Source of the DNA: Calycina herbarum | Taxonomy: Eukaryota > Ascomycota > Leotiomycetes > Helotiales > Pezizellaceae | DNA: 64,000 nt | Direction: 5' to 3' | NCBI GenBank assembly: GCA_001414485.1 | Contig: LLEY01000027.1 | Span: forward strand, 186,001 to 250,000 | In this document: positions 33,230 to 45,899 of the stretch, one piece after another | How positions within the stretch are numbered: position 1 is the first letter of the stretch | How the letters are laid out: the number at the start of each line of letters is the position of its first letter | Position numbers and translations under genes: made by a program | Notes under the pieces: generated by a model | Database searches by the model: none | The model's input: the letters and a program-made list of their open reading frames with translations, nothing else | What the model was told of the DNA's origin: nothing

Positions 33230-34573
33230 TCTGAAGGGATTTTGCCACGGTTGCGTCGGTAAGGGGAATATGGTTTTTGAAGATGGATCGAGGTATTGAG
33301 AAGATCGTCGAGGATGTTGGATTTGATTGGGAGCTAATGAGGCTATCGCGGGTGGATGCGTTGTATGTGTTTGCAAAGTTGTACGTTGTGATCGGCGGTG
33401 AAGCTGGACGAGGAGTGATTCTTGAAAGAATCAAAGACGGCGCGGCGCTTGTAGAAGGCTCAATAATCTGCCCCGCACTTGGATCACGTGGGATTACACA
33501 AACACAGGCTATCAAGGCATTGGTGAATTGATTGGGTGGTGTAATGACTTGACTTGTAACAGTCCTGCAATGCTACACACAATAATCATTATATTCTTCT
33601 AATACAGATGTCACCTTTTATTTTCTAGTCCTGCACTGTAGGTACTAGTTGTACGTATCAAGAGATCATTTGTTGAACTACTCGTAGTGGTGGAAGTCGT
33701 TAGCCGAATCCGACTTCTGTACCGGCGCGAATTTAAACCTCGGTTTCTCCTTCATTTGAACAAACCACGTCTCGTGGCTACCAGGTCATCTTCTTGGGAT
33801 GTTTCCTCTGGAACAACCCATGTTGGTCTGACAAACACTTCATTCGTTACTATGTTTCCCCACCATGAGTTCTCTCATACGACCACCACATGATCAATAT
33901 TCCGGCCTCAGAAAACGGGGGTCCGAAAAGGCCAAGTGGAGTGATCAGCGATGACACTGAACATTTTCCCCGCCAACACAATCATGGCCTTGGTGTTACT
34001 TTGTGAGGAGGTCGTAGCACACGAACACAAGAGTTGAAATTCGTTAAGAAATACAAACGAGAATCATGGAAAAGAGAGCAAGGTAAACGAGAAGGAAATG
34101 TGTTCAAGGAAGTAAACCCTTCGGGCATCAATCTTATCGCCGTACAGGTCTTATCCAGCCTTTTTGTGGAATTTGTGTGGGTACCTGCAATTGCCGGCGA
34201 ACCTCGCATGACCCCCCATGGCATCATCCATTGCCAAAGGAGCCTTGAGAGCACACAACACAAGAACAAAGAACCACGCCTACATGAGACGAAGACAATA
34301 TACAGAGGCTGACAAGGCCCATACTTCCTACAAACCCATCCTCCTCTTCACCATAACCTCATCTATTCCAAGGGAGAGCATGACTCGGCTTACAAGGTGA
34401 TTTCTATCTTCAAGTGAATGGGCAAACAACGTAATTATTAATGTTTGTATTCCTTCACCCGCGATATCACTTTCTTCCCGCTCGAGAACTAACTCAGCTA
34501 TTAAAAAGAAACCACAATAACCTCCAAGTTCAAAACACCTATTCCTCAAAACCCGGCCACAACAACCCCTCAA
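33230..34573. other. Divergent intergenic region, antizyme and Yippee-type gene
   Basis: About 1.3 kb between two outward-facing start codons, holding both promoters. The frames inside are not supported. A long 5' leader is likely for the antizyme. Confidence 0.45.
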
Positions 34574-35404
34574 ATGGCACCCGATCGCCCCCCCTTCCCA
34601 ACCTACCTCCTCCCCTCCACCTTCTCCCTCCCCTTCCGCAGACGACATTCTTCAACAACGAGCACAACTTCAATATCATCCACACAATCCCCACGACTTT
34701 CACCAGCCTCCTCCACAACCACAACCCCAAGTTCCTCCCCTCCAAACCCACACTACATTCCCTCCTTCCTCACAGCCCACTCCTCCCTCACAAAGAATCT
34801 CCAAACCCCCAAATCCCCCTCCAAATCGCACGAACGACCAACCAAACTCCACCGCACAGCGCCCAACACCTTAAAATGCATAACCTGCGCCTCAGACCTA
34901 GCATTCACCTCTCAAATCGTCTCAAAAGGCTTCACAGGCCGACACGGGCGGGCCTACCTCGTCGCTCCTCCTCCCTCCAAAACCCCCGAACTTAAGAAAT
35001 TCAAGCCGACGGAGTTGATAAATACGCGAGTTGGAAGATCTGTCAATCGGGATCTACTTACAGGCGCACATGTGGTGGCGGATGTTAGTTGTATTATTTG
35101 TGGGACGGTACTGGGGTGGAAATATGTTGATGCTAAGGAGGTGGGGCAGAAGTATAAGATTGGGAAGTATATTTTGGAGATGAAGAGGGTTGTTGTGATG
35201 GTTTCTTGGGAGGAGGTTGAGGGGGGGAGTGGGGTGGGGGACGAAGGGGAGACACGGGAGCTGGAAGGTGATAGCAATGCGGTGGTGTTCGACAGCGATG
35301 ATGAGGAAGAATGTGAGGAGATTTTTGAAGGGACGTGGGATGCTGAGATTGTGGCTAAGAGGAGGGGAAGAAGGGTGATGAAGAAGAAGGTTAGTATGGT
35401 TTGA
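34574..35404 (+). CDS. Yippee/Mis18-fold zinc-binding protein
   Basis: Single-exon gene of 276 residues. Residues 1-95 are a Ser/Thr/Pro-rich disordered head. Residues of about 98-205 form the Yippee domain: C102/C105 in KCITCASDLAFTSQIVSKGFTGRHGRAYLV and C173/C176 in VADVSCIICGTVLGWKYVDAKEVGQKYKIGKYILEMKRV. The four cysteines bind zinc. The spacing and the GRxGRAYL, GxHxVADxxC and LGWKY blocks are diagnostic. The tail is acidic (FDSDDEEECEEIFEGTWD) and then strongly basic (KRRGRRVMKKK). Yippee proteins are conserved across eukaryotes, nuclear in many reports, with yeast Moh1 as a short homolog; biochemical role remains unclear. The long head and tail are typical of filamentous fungi. Confidence 0.88.
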   Translation: MAPDRPPFPTYLLPSTFSLPFRRRHSSTTSTTSISSTQSPRLSPASSTTTTPSSSPPNPHYIPSFLTAHSSLTKNLQTPKSPSKSHERPTKLHRTAPNTLKCITCASDLAFTSQIVSKGFTGRHGRAYLVAPPPSKTPELKKFKPTELINTRVGRSVNRDLLTGAHVVADVSCIICGTVLGWKYVDAKEVGQKYKIGKYILEMKRVVVMVSWEEVEGGSGVGDEGETRELEGDSNAVVFDSDDEEECEEIFEGTWDAEIVAKRRGRRVMKKKVSMV

Positions 35405-36004
35405 TTTGCGGGTTCATGAGGAGGGCACCGATTATGAACAGTGACGGATGATGGGATATGAGCATGCATGAATCATGATGGAGTTTACATTTATTTAATC
35501 ATTGGGAGCTAATTTGGGTATTCTTCCAGGGAGAAGAGAGAGGGACATCGTTATTGCGTTCTGGATTATTTGCTTTCGGATTCGGGGTTTTCGGCATGGA
35601 GGTCTTGTTCACTTTATTTACAACTAGTTGCGGCATATACCCCCATTCAATTATTTACATTAATTCTACTCACGTATATTTTTCATCTTCGTCTCAAGGA
35701 TACATGAATTTTTCGAAAGGGGGTAGACGAGTAACCGAGACCTAAACGAGAAGCTAGCAATATTTTTTTGGTCAAGTTCAATAGGGGCTCTATTCGAGTT
35801 TATTTCTAGGAAGGGGAAGACGGGTGTAGGTATTCTTGGCAGAGATCAGTATTTGATTTCCTATTGTCCGAACGATCTAGGAGAATTGCTAGGTCTAAAT
35901 GTCAAGTGCGAAATGTTTTTAGAATACTCAGTGATTCTCCGAGATAATCCAGTACCATCTTTCCAGTGACGGCCACAAAGAGCTACACCCACTGGTGCTT
36001 TTTG
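35405..36004. other. 3' flank of the Yippee-type gene, no gene seen
   Basis: 600 bp of AT-rich sequence without supported features. Confidence 0.5.
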
Positions 36005-36226
36005 GGTTTACAGTTAGTACCTACAAATACCCCCATCTTGTAGAAATATCTTGTAAAACAGTATTATAAAAAAGTCAAGCTATTTGTAGGTTACCCATGA
36101 ATAGTCACGATCTTCGGGTCTGCAGTTGGTAGGTTACCTACTAATAACCTAGAAATATCTTGTAAAATCACCTTGCAAAAAGACAGTGTTATTTTTAGGT
36201 CGCCTGTGAATAGCTTGGGATTGTTT
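36005..36226. repeat. Two-copy tandem repeat, about 105-110 bp
   Basis: The boxes AGAAATATCTTGTAAAA (near 36043 and 36149), CAGTTRGTA and ATTTKTAGGTYRCCYRTGAAT (near 36088 and 36193) occur in the same order twice. The second copy begins near 36115. The copies differ by substitutions and a small indel. Confidence 0.6.
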
Positions 36227-36476
36227 GACAGGCTATTAAGGGAATTTTTTCCAGTCAGAAACAGCACTCTGGAGACTTTAAAGCGCTATCATATCCACTT
36301 TTGACAGAAGTAAGTAATCCTTGTCTAAGCCAATGAAAACTCAGCAATCTCACATCTATTGGATCGACATATTTATGTATATTCTCATTCTAAAGCCATG
36401 CTCCTTCATCCATTCGCAACCTTAGCATAACCTTCTCCTCTTCACGCCCCCTATTCGGGAGACTACTCCACCCCTC
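36227..36476. other. Intergenic, no gene seen
   Basis: Short gap before the end of the leftward coiled-coil ORF. Confidence 0.4.
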
Positions 36477-36851
36477 TTATCTCCGTAATCCTCTTGCCAC
36501 AGCTTTCGTCAACAGCCCGTCTTGTTGCACATATTCTCGCTTGGCCTCATCCATCTTAGCCTTTGCATTCTCATAATCCTTCTCTCTCTTCTCGAGTTCC
36601 ATCTTTGTCTTCTCGTATTCTGCTTTTATCAAGCGGGCTTCGAGAAGAGAACGGCACCCTTTTTCGTTGGCTTTCTTAACCTCCTCCATTTTAGACTTTG
36701 CCTTCTCATATGCTAGCTTTCTTTTCACGTACTCCTCTCTCTTTTTTTGATATTTCTCTTTTGCTATGCGGTGTTTGATGATGAGAAGTTCAGCTTCCTT
36801 GGTAGACGCTTGTCTTTGAAGACTTGTGATGGTAGTAGTTCCTAGGGGCAT
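36477..36851 (-). CDS. Small charged coiled-coil protein, 124 residues
   Basis: Single-exon frame from ATG 36851 (MPLGTTTITSLQRQASTKEAELL). From about residue 17 to 112 it is almost one continuous charged helix. An internal duplication can be seen: LAYEKAKSKMEEVKK and KDYENAKAKMDEAKR lie about 45 residues apart. It has no signal peptide or membrane segment. Coding bias (many AAG and GAG codons) and the absence of stops in such a lysine-rich frame support a real gene. No family recognised. Two other short coiled-coil ORFs occur at 51.4 and 52.2 kb. Confidence 0.55.
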   Translation of the reverse strand: MPLGTTTITSLQRQASTKEAELLIIKHRIAKEKYQKKREEYVKRKLAYEKAKSKMEEVKKANEKGCRSLLEARLIKAEYEKTKMELEKREKDYENAKAKMDEAKREYVQQDGLLTKAVARGLRR

Positions 36852-37479
36852 GGCGGAGGTTTGGAGTTGGATTTGTTTCGCAGTACTTGGTTCAAGTTGA
36901 AGTTTTGCTTCGTTTTACAGGTAGAAGAGGTGATGTGGTGAGCTTTAGAGTTATTATACTTGAGTGAGAGGGTTATTTTATTCATGCGAGATTGAGGGGA
37001 GGTGCTTGTTTTTGGTGACTCATATGGAAGGAATCACTTTTGTTGAAGATCTAGGATCTATTCATACCATTTTGTGTCATAGACAACCTCCGAATGTCTG
37101 AATAGAAATCGTATGACCAGTAATAATACGAGCTAGAAGAAGCAGGTCGTAGTCAATATACTTAACTACGTTGGGAATCTGCGGGAAATCCAACGGCGAG
37201 GTGCAGAAAACAATTACTCAAAGCGACGGAGTAAATGAGATCAAGAAATTTCTGCTTCTTAGGAATACATGGGTTTAGTTTGTTGTACAGCACAACGGAC
37301 AAAACACCCAATGGACAACTCTGCCGTGCGCATCTGTCGAGGCTCGAGGGCGACCTTTTCAATGAGTATAATGGCCAGCCTTCTGAAAGCAATGAAGGTC
37401 CTCGTCCTCGTCCTCGTCCCGCCATTATTATAGACCTCATCACGCCTGTTTAAAATAACCGAAGACTTACCAATTTAAA
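36852..37479. other. Intergenic, no gene seen
   Basis: 5' flank of the coiled-coil ORF. The frame at 37235-37453 ends in an RPRPRPA run and is not supported. Confidence 0.4.
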
Positions 37480-38440
37480 TTCGACGACAAAAATCAAATC
37501 GACAGCAACAAGCCATTGATAAAAATCCATCATATGGTCATTCCAACATCAACCTCGTCACTTCCTCTTGCAACATACTTCTACTCCTACAATTCACAAA
37601 ACCCTAGCGTCCTCGCTCTCCACGAAAGTCTTTTCTCAAACACCACGCTCCCCAGATACCTGGTGTTTCTTTGCCGATATCCCCCTAGATTTCAAGTTGC
37701 AGTGAGGCTTCGTTGGCTTTATAGCACAATGCAAGTCTGACGTATTTTTAGGTGGCCGAGAACGCACACCTTCAGTCGTCTAACGGAGGAGTTAATTTGG
37801 CTTATTATAAACCAGGGACCAGCATCAATTTATCAAATAGAGTTTCATCCCGAGGGGGGATGAGGAGAAGGAGTAAATCAAATAACCACCAAAACACCCC
37901 CTTCCAAGAGCAAAAATAGAATCTAGTTCCTTATCCACTCTCACTTCAACTATCAAACCACTTTCTCAAAAAGGGCAACTAAATTAACCCACAACTAGGA
38001 ATTTTTTATTTCTCAGCAACAAATTAGTACGTGCGGGTACGATGTAAATACCGCGACCATCACTGCTGCTGATGACACCAATATGACACGAGGAACGCCG
38101 TATGTTTCCGCTGAAAATGAGAGTGTATTAATTTCACTGATTGCCCTTCTCCTCACAGTGCTCGCAAAGAACACCCCATCCTCGTCCCCATGAGAGACTC
38201 CATCAAATCCAAATCCAAAACCCAAGACTAAACGATTTAAAGCGACAACAAAGTCAAATTCGACAGCAAAAAGTACTCATTTATTGAGTGCAATGACCGT
38301 ATCTATAAATCTCCCTAACACCTCATCTCACCCCACCTCAGCATTTAACCTTACCAACCACCCGACCTTTGCTCCCCAATCCAACCTCGCATTTCGACTC
38401 GCATGGCTTTTTAGCCCGCTTGAAGTGTTGGGTTCTTGAG
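37480..38440 (+). repeat. Two related segments ending in similar short ORFs
   Basis: Segments at about 37480-37740 and 38240-38440 share a lead block (TCGACGACAAAAATCAAATC / GCGACAACAAAGTCAAATTC, then CGACAGCAA). Both end in short open frames with similar C-termini: FQVAVRLRWLYSTMQV (ORF 37516-37740) and SNLAFRLAWLFSPLEVLGS (ORF 38292-38447, 51 residues from ATG). They look like two diverged copies of one unit. Whether either is translated is unknown. Confidence 0.4.
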
Positions 38441-38447
38441 ATAGATA

Positions 38448-39782
38448 GACGTCCAATTGAGGGGTTATTTGTTTAGCCCCCCACCTCTGGTCCAATCTAG
38501 AAATCAAGGTAATAATTCAGGAACCTAAAAAAACAAACCGGAGGAAACGAGGTGGGAAAAGGGAAAAAAAGGACCAAAAGAAGAGGTGTTTATAAAACCA
38601 ACTTCCCCTGTCCCCCACCCCCATCCTCATCCCTTGATAAAAATAGCAAACATCAGAATAACAACAAAATCCTCTCCCACACTTCCCTTCATAACAACTC
38701 CATCTCGGCACTCACCCTTCCAGAACATTCTGGAACACCACCTCCGTAGTGGATCACCAAAAAGGAGATGAAGTGGATATCAAAACCCAAGGAGAAATAT
38801 CGGCAACCCGGCTCGCTTAATCCACTTGTTCACTGGGGGATGCGCCAAATCTGGAGTAATCCCGCAAAAACCCACGAGCGGATATCTCCGAAAGTTTCTA
38901 AAAGGTCTGAGACGGAGAGGTGCCGCCGGTTCGTGGGGGGATGGTTTGAGGAGGCTAGATAGGGGATGAGTTCCGGAAGGATCATGGGTGAGAGGGGTCT
39001 GGATGGCGATTGCGAATTTTGGGGTGTGTTTTTGTCATGGAAATGTGTCGTAGAATTGAGAGAATGGAATGTTGGGATGAGCAAAGGGGTTGCTTGGAAA
39101 GAACACGGTCAAAATGGGAATTGAGAAAGGTGATGTGGTAGTTATCATGATATAAATTGTGACGATAAATGATAAGGATATCTCTCCAACACACCAAAAA
39201 AAGGGTTCTCTCTCAATAGATGACCGCTCAAATCCAAAAAAGAATAAAATGATAAAGATACATGAAAAACCGACAACCCTCTCACTCCATTAAATAAAAG
39301 ACGCCCAGCGCAAAAATAATATCGCATGCTAAAAACAGTGTATCCCATCGCTAAAATCGCTCGTATCCAAAAAATGGTGCATCTCCCAAAGACCATTCAC
39401 GAGGGAAGGCTAAATAGGACGGAGAGCCAAAAAGAAGAATGGTAGATAATAAAAAAGACACTTTTTGATAACTCCGATATCCCAATGTAATTGCGCGCGA
39501 GCGACTGGCTTTCTCCCCTTGTATGTTGTACCCAGCTGATGCATGGTTCTGATGACCGATGATGCTAGATGTGTGTCCCCTAGCCTGTCGATAGATGCCC
39601 TCGAAATGTGAGAGTGCTTCGAGTAGTGATATGAAAGTCGTTATGATGCGCCGGGGAGGAGAGTGATGTGATGTGAGCCATCACGTGAAACTCTCTCCCT
39701 CTCTCCCAATGTTGCCATTCCCTCTCTTGTCGTTACAATATACAATTTCCAACATAGCAATCAAACTCATCCGTGGGTGAGT
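38448..39782. other. Intergenic, no gene seen
   Basis: About 1.3 kb. Short frames only; includes the 3' side of the next leftward gene. Confidence 0.45.
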
Positions 39783-40028
39783 TTATCTTCTGCAGGCGGT
39801 GCTCCAGGAGTCGCTTGGGTAGTTGACTGGACTTGGTGGCGGGGGAGCTGGTGGGCTGTAGTCGTTCTCGTCCATTCGGCTGATGAAGGTATATGGTGAC
39901 TTGGCCTTTGAGTTCAGGCTTGAAGAAAGGGAGAGGTTGATGTCTTGTCCGAAAGAGGTGTTCGCCAAAAGAGGAGAGCGGCGACGAGGAACTGGGTGGG
40001 CGACTGGTGTTGAAGTTTGGGAAGGCAT
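39783..40028 (-). CDS. Small hypothetical protein, 81 residues, proline/serine-rich
   Basis: From ATG 40028 the frame reads MPSQTSTPVAHPVPRRRSPLLANTSFGQDINLSLSS and ends in a polyproline patch (DYSPPAPPPPSPVNYPSDSWSTACRR). The frame is open 35 codons further up, but that part looks like leader sequence. RRRSP and KSPY are potential phosphorylation sites. It lacks known domains and is likely disordered. I keep it because composition changes sharply at this ATG and the frame is clean. Confidence 0.45.
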   Translation of the reverse strand: MPSQTSTPVAHPVPRRRSPLLANTSFGQDINLSLSSSLNSKAKSPYTFISRMDENDYSPPAPPPPSPVNYPSDSWSTACRR

Positions 40029-43000
40029 TTTGAATGTGGTGGTATTATTGAGTTTCGGGAAATAGATTTCGAAGGGAATAGCACTTCTTTTTATAGTAGA
40101 ACCCCGGGGAGAGGATTTGCGGAGGATTTCCAAGGTTGTGGCAAGCTGATTGTGGGGTTAGTCAGATAAATTAATTTGTGCATCTGGCAGACCGAAGGGC
40201 TGCTGATATTACTCACCTGCAACGTGGGAAACTATGGAGGATTGATTGCGGACCGATCCTTTAGGCAGGAAAGATGTTTGATGGTGCGAGGCGAGCGAAA
40301 GTAAGACTGGGTGAGGGCTCTGAAAAAGTAATTTTGTAGTGTGGGTGGGAGTGACGAATGGTATGGGGTATGTTGGTGCTCGGCTGTTGAAGGTGTTTGG
40401 TAACGAATCGCTATGGGTGAGGCAAAGCAAGACTCGACTTTAGTCTGGGGCAAAGGGTTGTAGTTGGAGTTGGCTTAGCAAGAAGAAAAAGAGAAAGAGC
40501 GAAATCTGGCAAAGGGGGCGACGACGAAGAATTTATCATTTTCCTTCCCTCGCCTTGGACTTCTCCGTCTTTTTTCTGGAACCCCCATGCCCTGCCCTGT
40601 CATTCCCCGTCTCCCCATCCGCGAAAAGTAAGACAGCTCATCCCTCCCATCACCCATCACCATCACCCATCACATCTCCACGCCAGCCGGCGGCGCAATC
40701 GTTATTTTGCCCTAGGCTGGTTGCTGGCTGGCCCTGGTCAAGAATGGACTTTGGGCCAAAAGAGGCAGCTTCTCGGCTTCAGGCCTTCATCCGAGCCGGA
40801 AATTCCTACCCATGGATTTGTCAATCTCGTTGGGGTCGGACTGTTGCTGCTCTTTGCTTGTGCCCTTGGCCTCGCTGGAATTTCAGTAACCAATACTAAC
40901 CATGCTCTAGCTTGCCTGTTGCCCCGGATCCCGAAGGTTCAGCCCCGGGTGTTTGAATCCTTGGACGGCATTTCCAGCGAATCGTGTCGGGTAGGGATGC
41001 TGCGACAACTTCTTCGTTTCCTGGGAGAAACAATTGCCTGTTTGGGCAATTCTCTATAGAGCAACGCTAGTCCTCAATAGTAGCAATGCGAACTGCTCTT
41101 CCTGCTTCTTGCTTTTGCATCTCATCCCCTGCTTCTTGCGCACATCTTGGGCTGCATAGAAGCCATGGAATGCATGGGTTGGTTACCCTGTAGATATTGC
41201 TATCATTATCTGCGTATGCTGAAATTCGTGGGGTTTCTTTTTTATCATTACTGGAGGTGAGGGTTGGTTGGGAGTGTACTAGTGTATTGAAATTGGGTGA
41301 GACACCTGGAAGGTTGGGGTGAAAGAAGTCCGGAGAGTCGCTAGCAGATTACCGCCAATTCTCCGGACTCTCACAACTTCCTTACCCTACCCCAGACTTT
41401 CCGCCTCTTCGTATGGAAATTCGGATTCAATCTTGGCAAATGTACAAACTTCATGAAATAACGGAGCTCGTTGGCTGGTGCATTGCTTTTGGCACTTTCG
41501 CTTTGCTCTCCTTGGGCCTGTTGCCGCTTTTCTCAAGACAGCAAGGCGCCACACCGGATCTCTCTGCCCTCTCCGCGTCCCTGGAACGCAAGTCCCAGAC
41601 TTGATGCATCAAGTTGTCATCTCATAGGACGACCAACACCAGATACCGAGCCATAGGAGCGCTGCATCCAGCGTGTGCATCTGCACACCAAAGCAACCTG
41701 CCATTCGGGTGCATCGAATCCAGCGGTGAGCCAGAGCGAACAGAGCAGAGGGTCAAGTCAACCGGAGGAACTTACGACAGTCATTACACTTGTGCAGCAG
41801 AGCACTTGTCACACTAAAAGAAGAACATGTCTTTATTGGATTATCAATTGGAGTTGCAATAAGCTGATCAATCATCACCACGATTTGAGTCACTCGGGCA
41901 GGACTCAGAAGCAAGAGGGTGGGATGCAAGTATCGGGTCTCGGGCATCTCTGCCACATCTTTGAGAAGTTGGGGGATGAGATGATTATCTGGTAGAAGGA
42001 CTGAGGTTTCGCCGGCGGAAAATTGATGGAGTGGCAGGGGAGAGAATGAAAGGAGCAGAAGCGAAGCCTTCCAAATTCTTGGCGGAATATTGAAATTCAA
42101 GGGGGGTGGAGACGTGGATCCGTGGGGGTGGGGGAGAAGGGGAAATCATAAATGTGTGGGTGAGGCTTACGAAGGCAACCTACGACGTGGGGTGCATGGT
42201 GGAAGGAGTGGAGGTGGTTTGATGTGAGGAACAGAGGAGTCCTTCCGTCATTTGCAAATGGCCAGTCCAGTCCAGATGCTCTGGAGACTTCTCAACCCAC
42301 GAACCTACCAACTTTTTCCTTTCGAATCTCCTCACGGCGTAGGCATGGGGGCTATCTTTGTTGCCTGTCCTGTCTGCCAGATGACTTTCTCCCACACCAT
42401 CTCTGCTCGAGAGGACGATGATCACTATCCATATGATTCCGTCAAATGTCAGCGCTGACACCAACAACAACACACCATAAAGAGGATGCTAGGTTAGGTA
42501 TCGAAAATAACGTTCTTTGTACTCGAAGACCATACCCTGTTCCAGGCATGGATAAGTATCTCAACGTATTCTTTCGGCATTTCCCCGAATCGTGGTCGGG
42601 CCTCGGCGGAAAAATAATACTCGAGTACACACGAGCCAGGAAAGTGTTGAGCCTCAGGAAGAGCGAATGAAGATCCAACGGACTTTCAAAATGGCATGTT
42701 TTGTTTGCAACATCTCAGCGTCTCATCCTTACAGCAGAAATGAGAACGGCCCCTTCCTTCCGCGCTTCCGCCCTGAGACTGGCGAATCATGCCTCCAAAA
42801 GCGTAACGGCCATTCTTCAACGCATCTCACCTCTCAAATCTCCTATTACTTGATGCCTGGTTCTTCGGGTTATGTAACGGGGAAAGTACAACATCTTCAT
42901 GCTCTCATCTGGCAAAGCCCAAGCACTCCCGAGGCGAGGTCGTAAAGTACCAAAAATACCGTCTTAAGAACTCCGCATATTATATTATGACATAACGGCA

Positions 43001-45899
43001 TAAAAGGTCCAACGGATCAGCGGCGAACTTCCGAGAGTTCCTTCTTTGCTACTCTGCCGCAAGCAAGATTGTAATCGCCGCCAGCCGCCAGAGACTTAGA
43101 GAATCAGGCACAATCATCAATTACGTCTCCCTTTAGCGGAGTTGCACGGATGAGTATTCAATTCGTAGCAAGCACCCAATTTGCAACACAAGTCACTCCT
43201 GCTAGGCTCCCTTCCCAATCGAGAAATCCGGGCTGCATTCCGACTTCATTGAATCTTTCATCCCCAAAGCTTTAAATTCAGGATAAAATCCGAACTCATC
43301 TCGACATCTACTTCTGGGTCAACTTGATCTGCAGGGCCCACATGTACATGCTGTATGTACCGGTCCGGTTACATTTACCGGAATCAATTTCCAGAAATGA
43401 CCTGTACCCCAGACTTTCCAGAAGGTATTTTTAACCCCACAGGCTACAGTTTCCCCTGAAAATCACTGCGGAGTATGACAAGTATGCCACGCGAGTGAGA
43501 AACCTCCCGACGCTGAAGGCTTTCGGGTGCATCGATTACGACTTCTTCTGCAGAATAGTCAATCGCTTCGAGGCATATCTCCTCTAACCCCGAGAACTCA
43601 CATACATACAGCACAAGTACATCTCGCCGAGTAATGGTATCGGTCCTTTTTTGTTTTCTATTTTCGCCTTTTCAGCTCAGAAGTATTCTCTTAGCATCCT
43701 AAACGGTCAATCGTAGAAGGGCACTATCGACCTAACCACTACAATCCCTCACCATCATCCAGACAATATATTCCAAACTTCTCATACACCATCGCGAACT
43801 TCATTGTCGGAAACATGGCAATAAAGACCCCACGAAACCCCACCCCCACGTCCACGTTACTTGTGATACCCATCATGTCTATCACTCAAAAGTTACACTT
43901 GGGCTTCTCGACATACCAATCTTTCCTTATTTCCTATCTCGCATCTTTATACTACCAATCTTTCCATCGGATTTCTATTCCCAACGCGCAACGTACAGCA
44001 TTCTCTCAGGGATCAAACACCAATTACAGGAATCTTCAGCATCTCGATTTCCAATCCTGACACGAAATGCTGAGCATCTGAACGTTCTCGCCCTGATTTC
44101 ATGTAGTGCGACACATCCGAGCACTCATCGGCAACACAACAGCTCCCTGACATTTGACAGTTCATCTCTTCCAAACCCTGGTGCGGTTCTCCGCTTCTGT
44201 CAAGACCCATCTAGAGCTGCTGTGGAACTTGGTCCCAATTTCGGTTTCCATCAGTCACTCCACTGAATCCACAGGATCTTATAAGGCGTCAGATCTGATG
44301 AACTGTCACGTTAGACAAGGCAGCCTCGCATCTCTTCTTCGGTCGTCGCGTGTCTGTTCGCAATTCAAAGGCAGCTGGAATCTGGTGCTTCCGAGTTTAC
44401 GGCATTGTGTCTATGGGCTCGCAATTGAATTCCGGCGTCTGTAACCCTTTAAAGACCGATGACTTGTCCTTCCAGCAAGGCATCATCGCATCCAAGATCC
44501 TGGGATAGCTGATTGTATACCGGGCTTCTTGTATCATGTGTCTTTACATTCCGATATGCTTCCAAAGACGAGATCCAATGAGTTCAACTAATGCGGTGGA
44601 TTTAGATTACCAGCAGGTGCTTTTTCGGGATTTTTCCTCTTACAGAGTCATACTGCAGAGTCGGCAGCCGTCAACAACCGCGTCCAAAATACAGCTTCCC
44701 CAAAGCTTTGTGACTCCACACCATTTCCCTTCAACACAACTCCGGCAAACGCCTAGGTTCTTTTCAAGCCATTAGGTTCGCATACATTGCGCAAGGCCTG
44801 GAACCTGATGACTTGTTCATCCAGCCTTCCCCCACAAGATACGTCTTTCCTCCAATCTCCTTCCTTCGAATTCTTCAAGTGTGGACGTTATCTTGCAGCA
44901 TGTGTTTAGGGTTCTGCGATGTTTGGTTCTTGTTTGGGAGTTTGGATGCAGGTTTGAATGCGACGTTGTTATCGATTGCTGTTTTTTGAATTGTTTTTTT
45001 CGAAATTGTTTTATTTTATTTGTATTAGTTTATTTTTACTTCCTCTTTCACACTCCTGCAGGACAAACGCGAGATTGCCCAACGTTCGGGCATATGGGTC
45101 ATGCAGCGAAGTATTGCAATAACGTAGCCATCAGAGCCACACAGAAACCTTGCGCCCTCCTTCCGCTACAATTCCTGGCTCTCATCAATCACTCCCTCTC
45201 GTTTATGTGTTCATTGCTTTGTTCATGGTTCTCGTTCACGGCTCTCTTTGGCTTGCACATGTTTTGATATCGGCGAGGGAGATTGAGCTTGCTCACTCAC
45301 TCTGTTTGCGCATACCTCATCCATGGATACCACCTCGGCTTCTATCTTGATCAGGTCATGTTGACGTAGCAATGTTACACGGTTTATATGAAGAGTTGGT
45401 TGTGCAAGCGAGGGAGTGAAGGCTTGCCCCTTTTTTGGTTGAGGGGGAGGAGACATGAGGAGGTAAGGGGTTGAGAGTGGGATTGGGTTGGAGTTGGAGT
45501 TAGTGTTGGCGAAAAGCTGGGGGAAAGGGGTAATGTGAGGTTCCTAGGGAGTTATCTGCTATCGGATAGGATGTGTTTGTTTTATTCATGTAGATACGTA
45601 GCGACGTACTATTTCAACGGGGTTGTGACATTTTGGGATGAAGCTAGAGGGAAGTGAGATCGAGGGTGGTTCTCTTCCCTCGTGCTTATAATTCTTAAAC
45701 CTAGAAAACAATAAAGAAAATAGATTCTTATTTTGCCTCGTACAATTAATTTTTAAATAAATCATAGAATTTTAAAAAATTAGTTCTCATATATGATTTC
45801 ACCTTCTGACCTTCCCTCCTCACTCCCTGAATGATCTCGCTCTCCTTCTGTTTCCTCACATATCTTCCTCCTCCCTACCAGCGAATAACATAATCCATA
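40029..45899. other. Long gene-poor stretch, about 5.9 kb
   Basis: No frame here has a recognisable domain or a splice pattern I can support. Observed: a hairpin with TCCGGAGA arms near 41322-41374; a duplicated box GATGACTTGTYCWTCCAGC near 44457 and 44807; and a short CCHC-like string (CPTFGHMGHAAKYC) near 45076-45117 after a possible acceptor. The stretch may hold long non-coding transcripts, degraded genes or a very long promoter. Confidence 0.4.

Noticed and set aside
34441..34995. 184-codon plus-strand frame overlapping the Yippee gene
   Set aside because: Out-of-frame reading of the CT-rich head of that gene; no domain.
45061..45120. CCHC zinc-knuckle-like peptide after a possible splice acceptor
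   Set aside because: Only one short motif, missing one cysteine of the usual spacing, with no supporting exon on either side.
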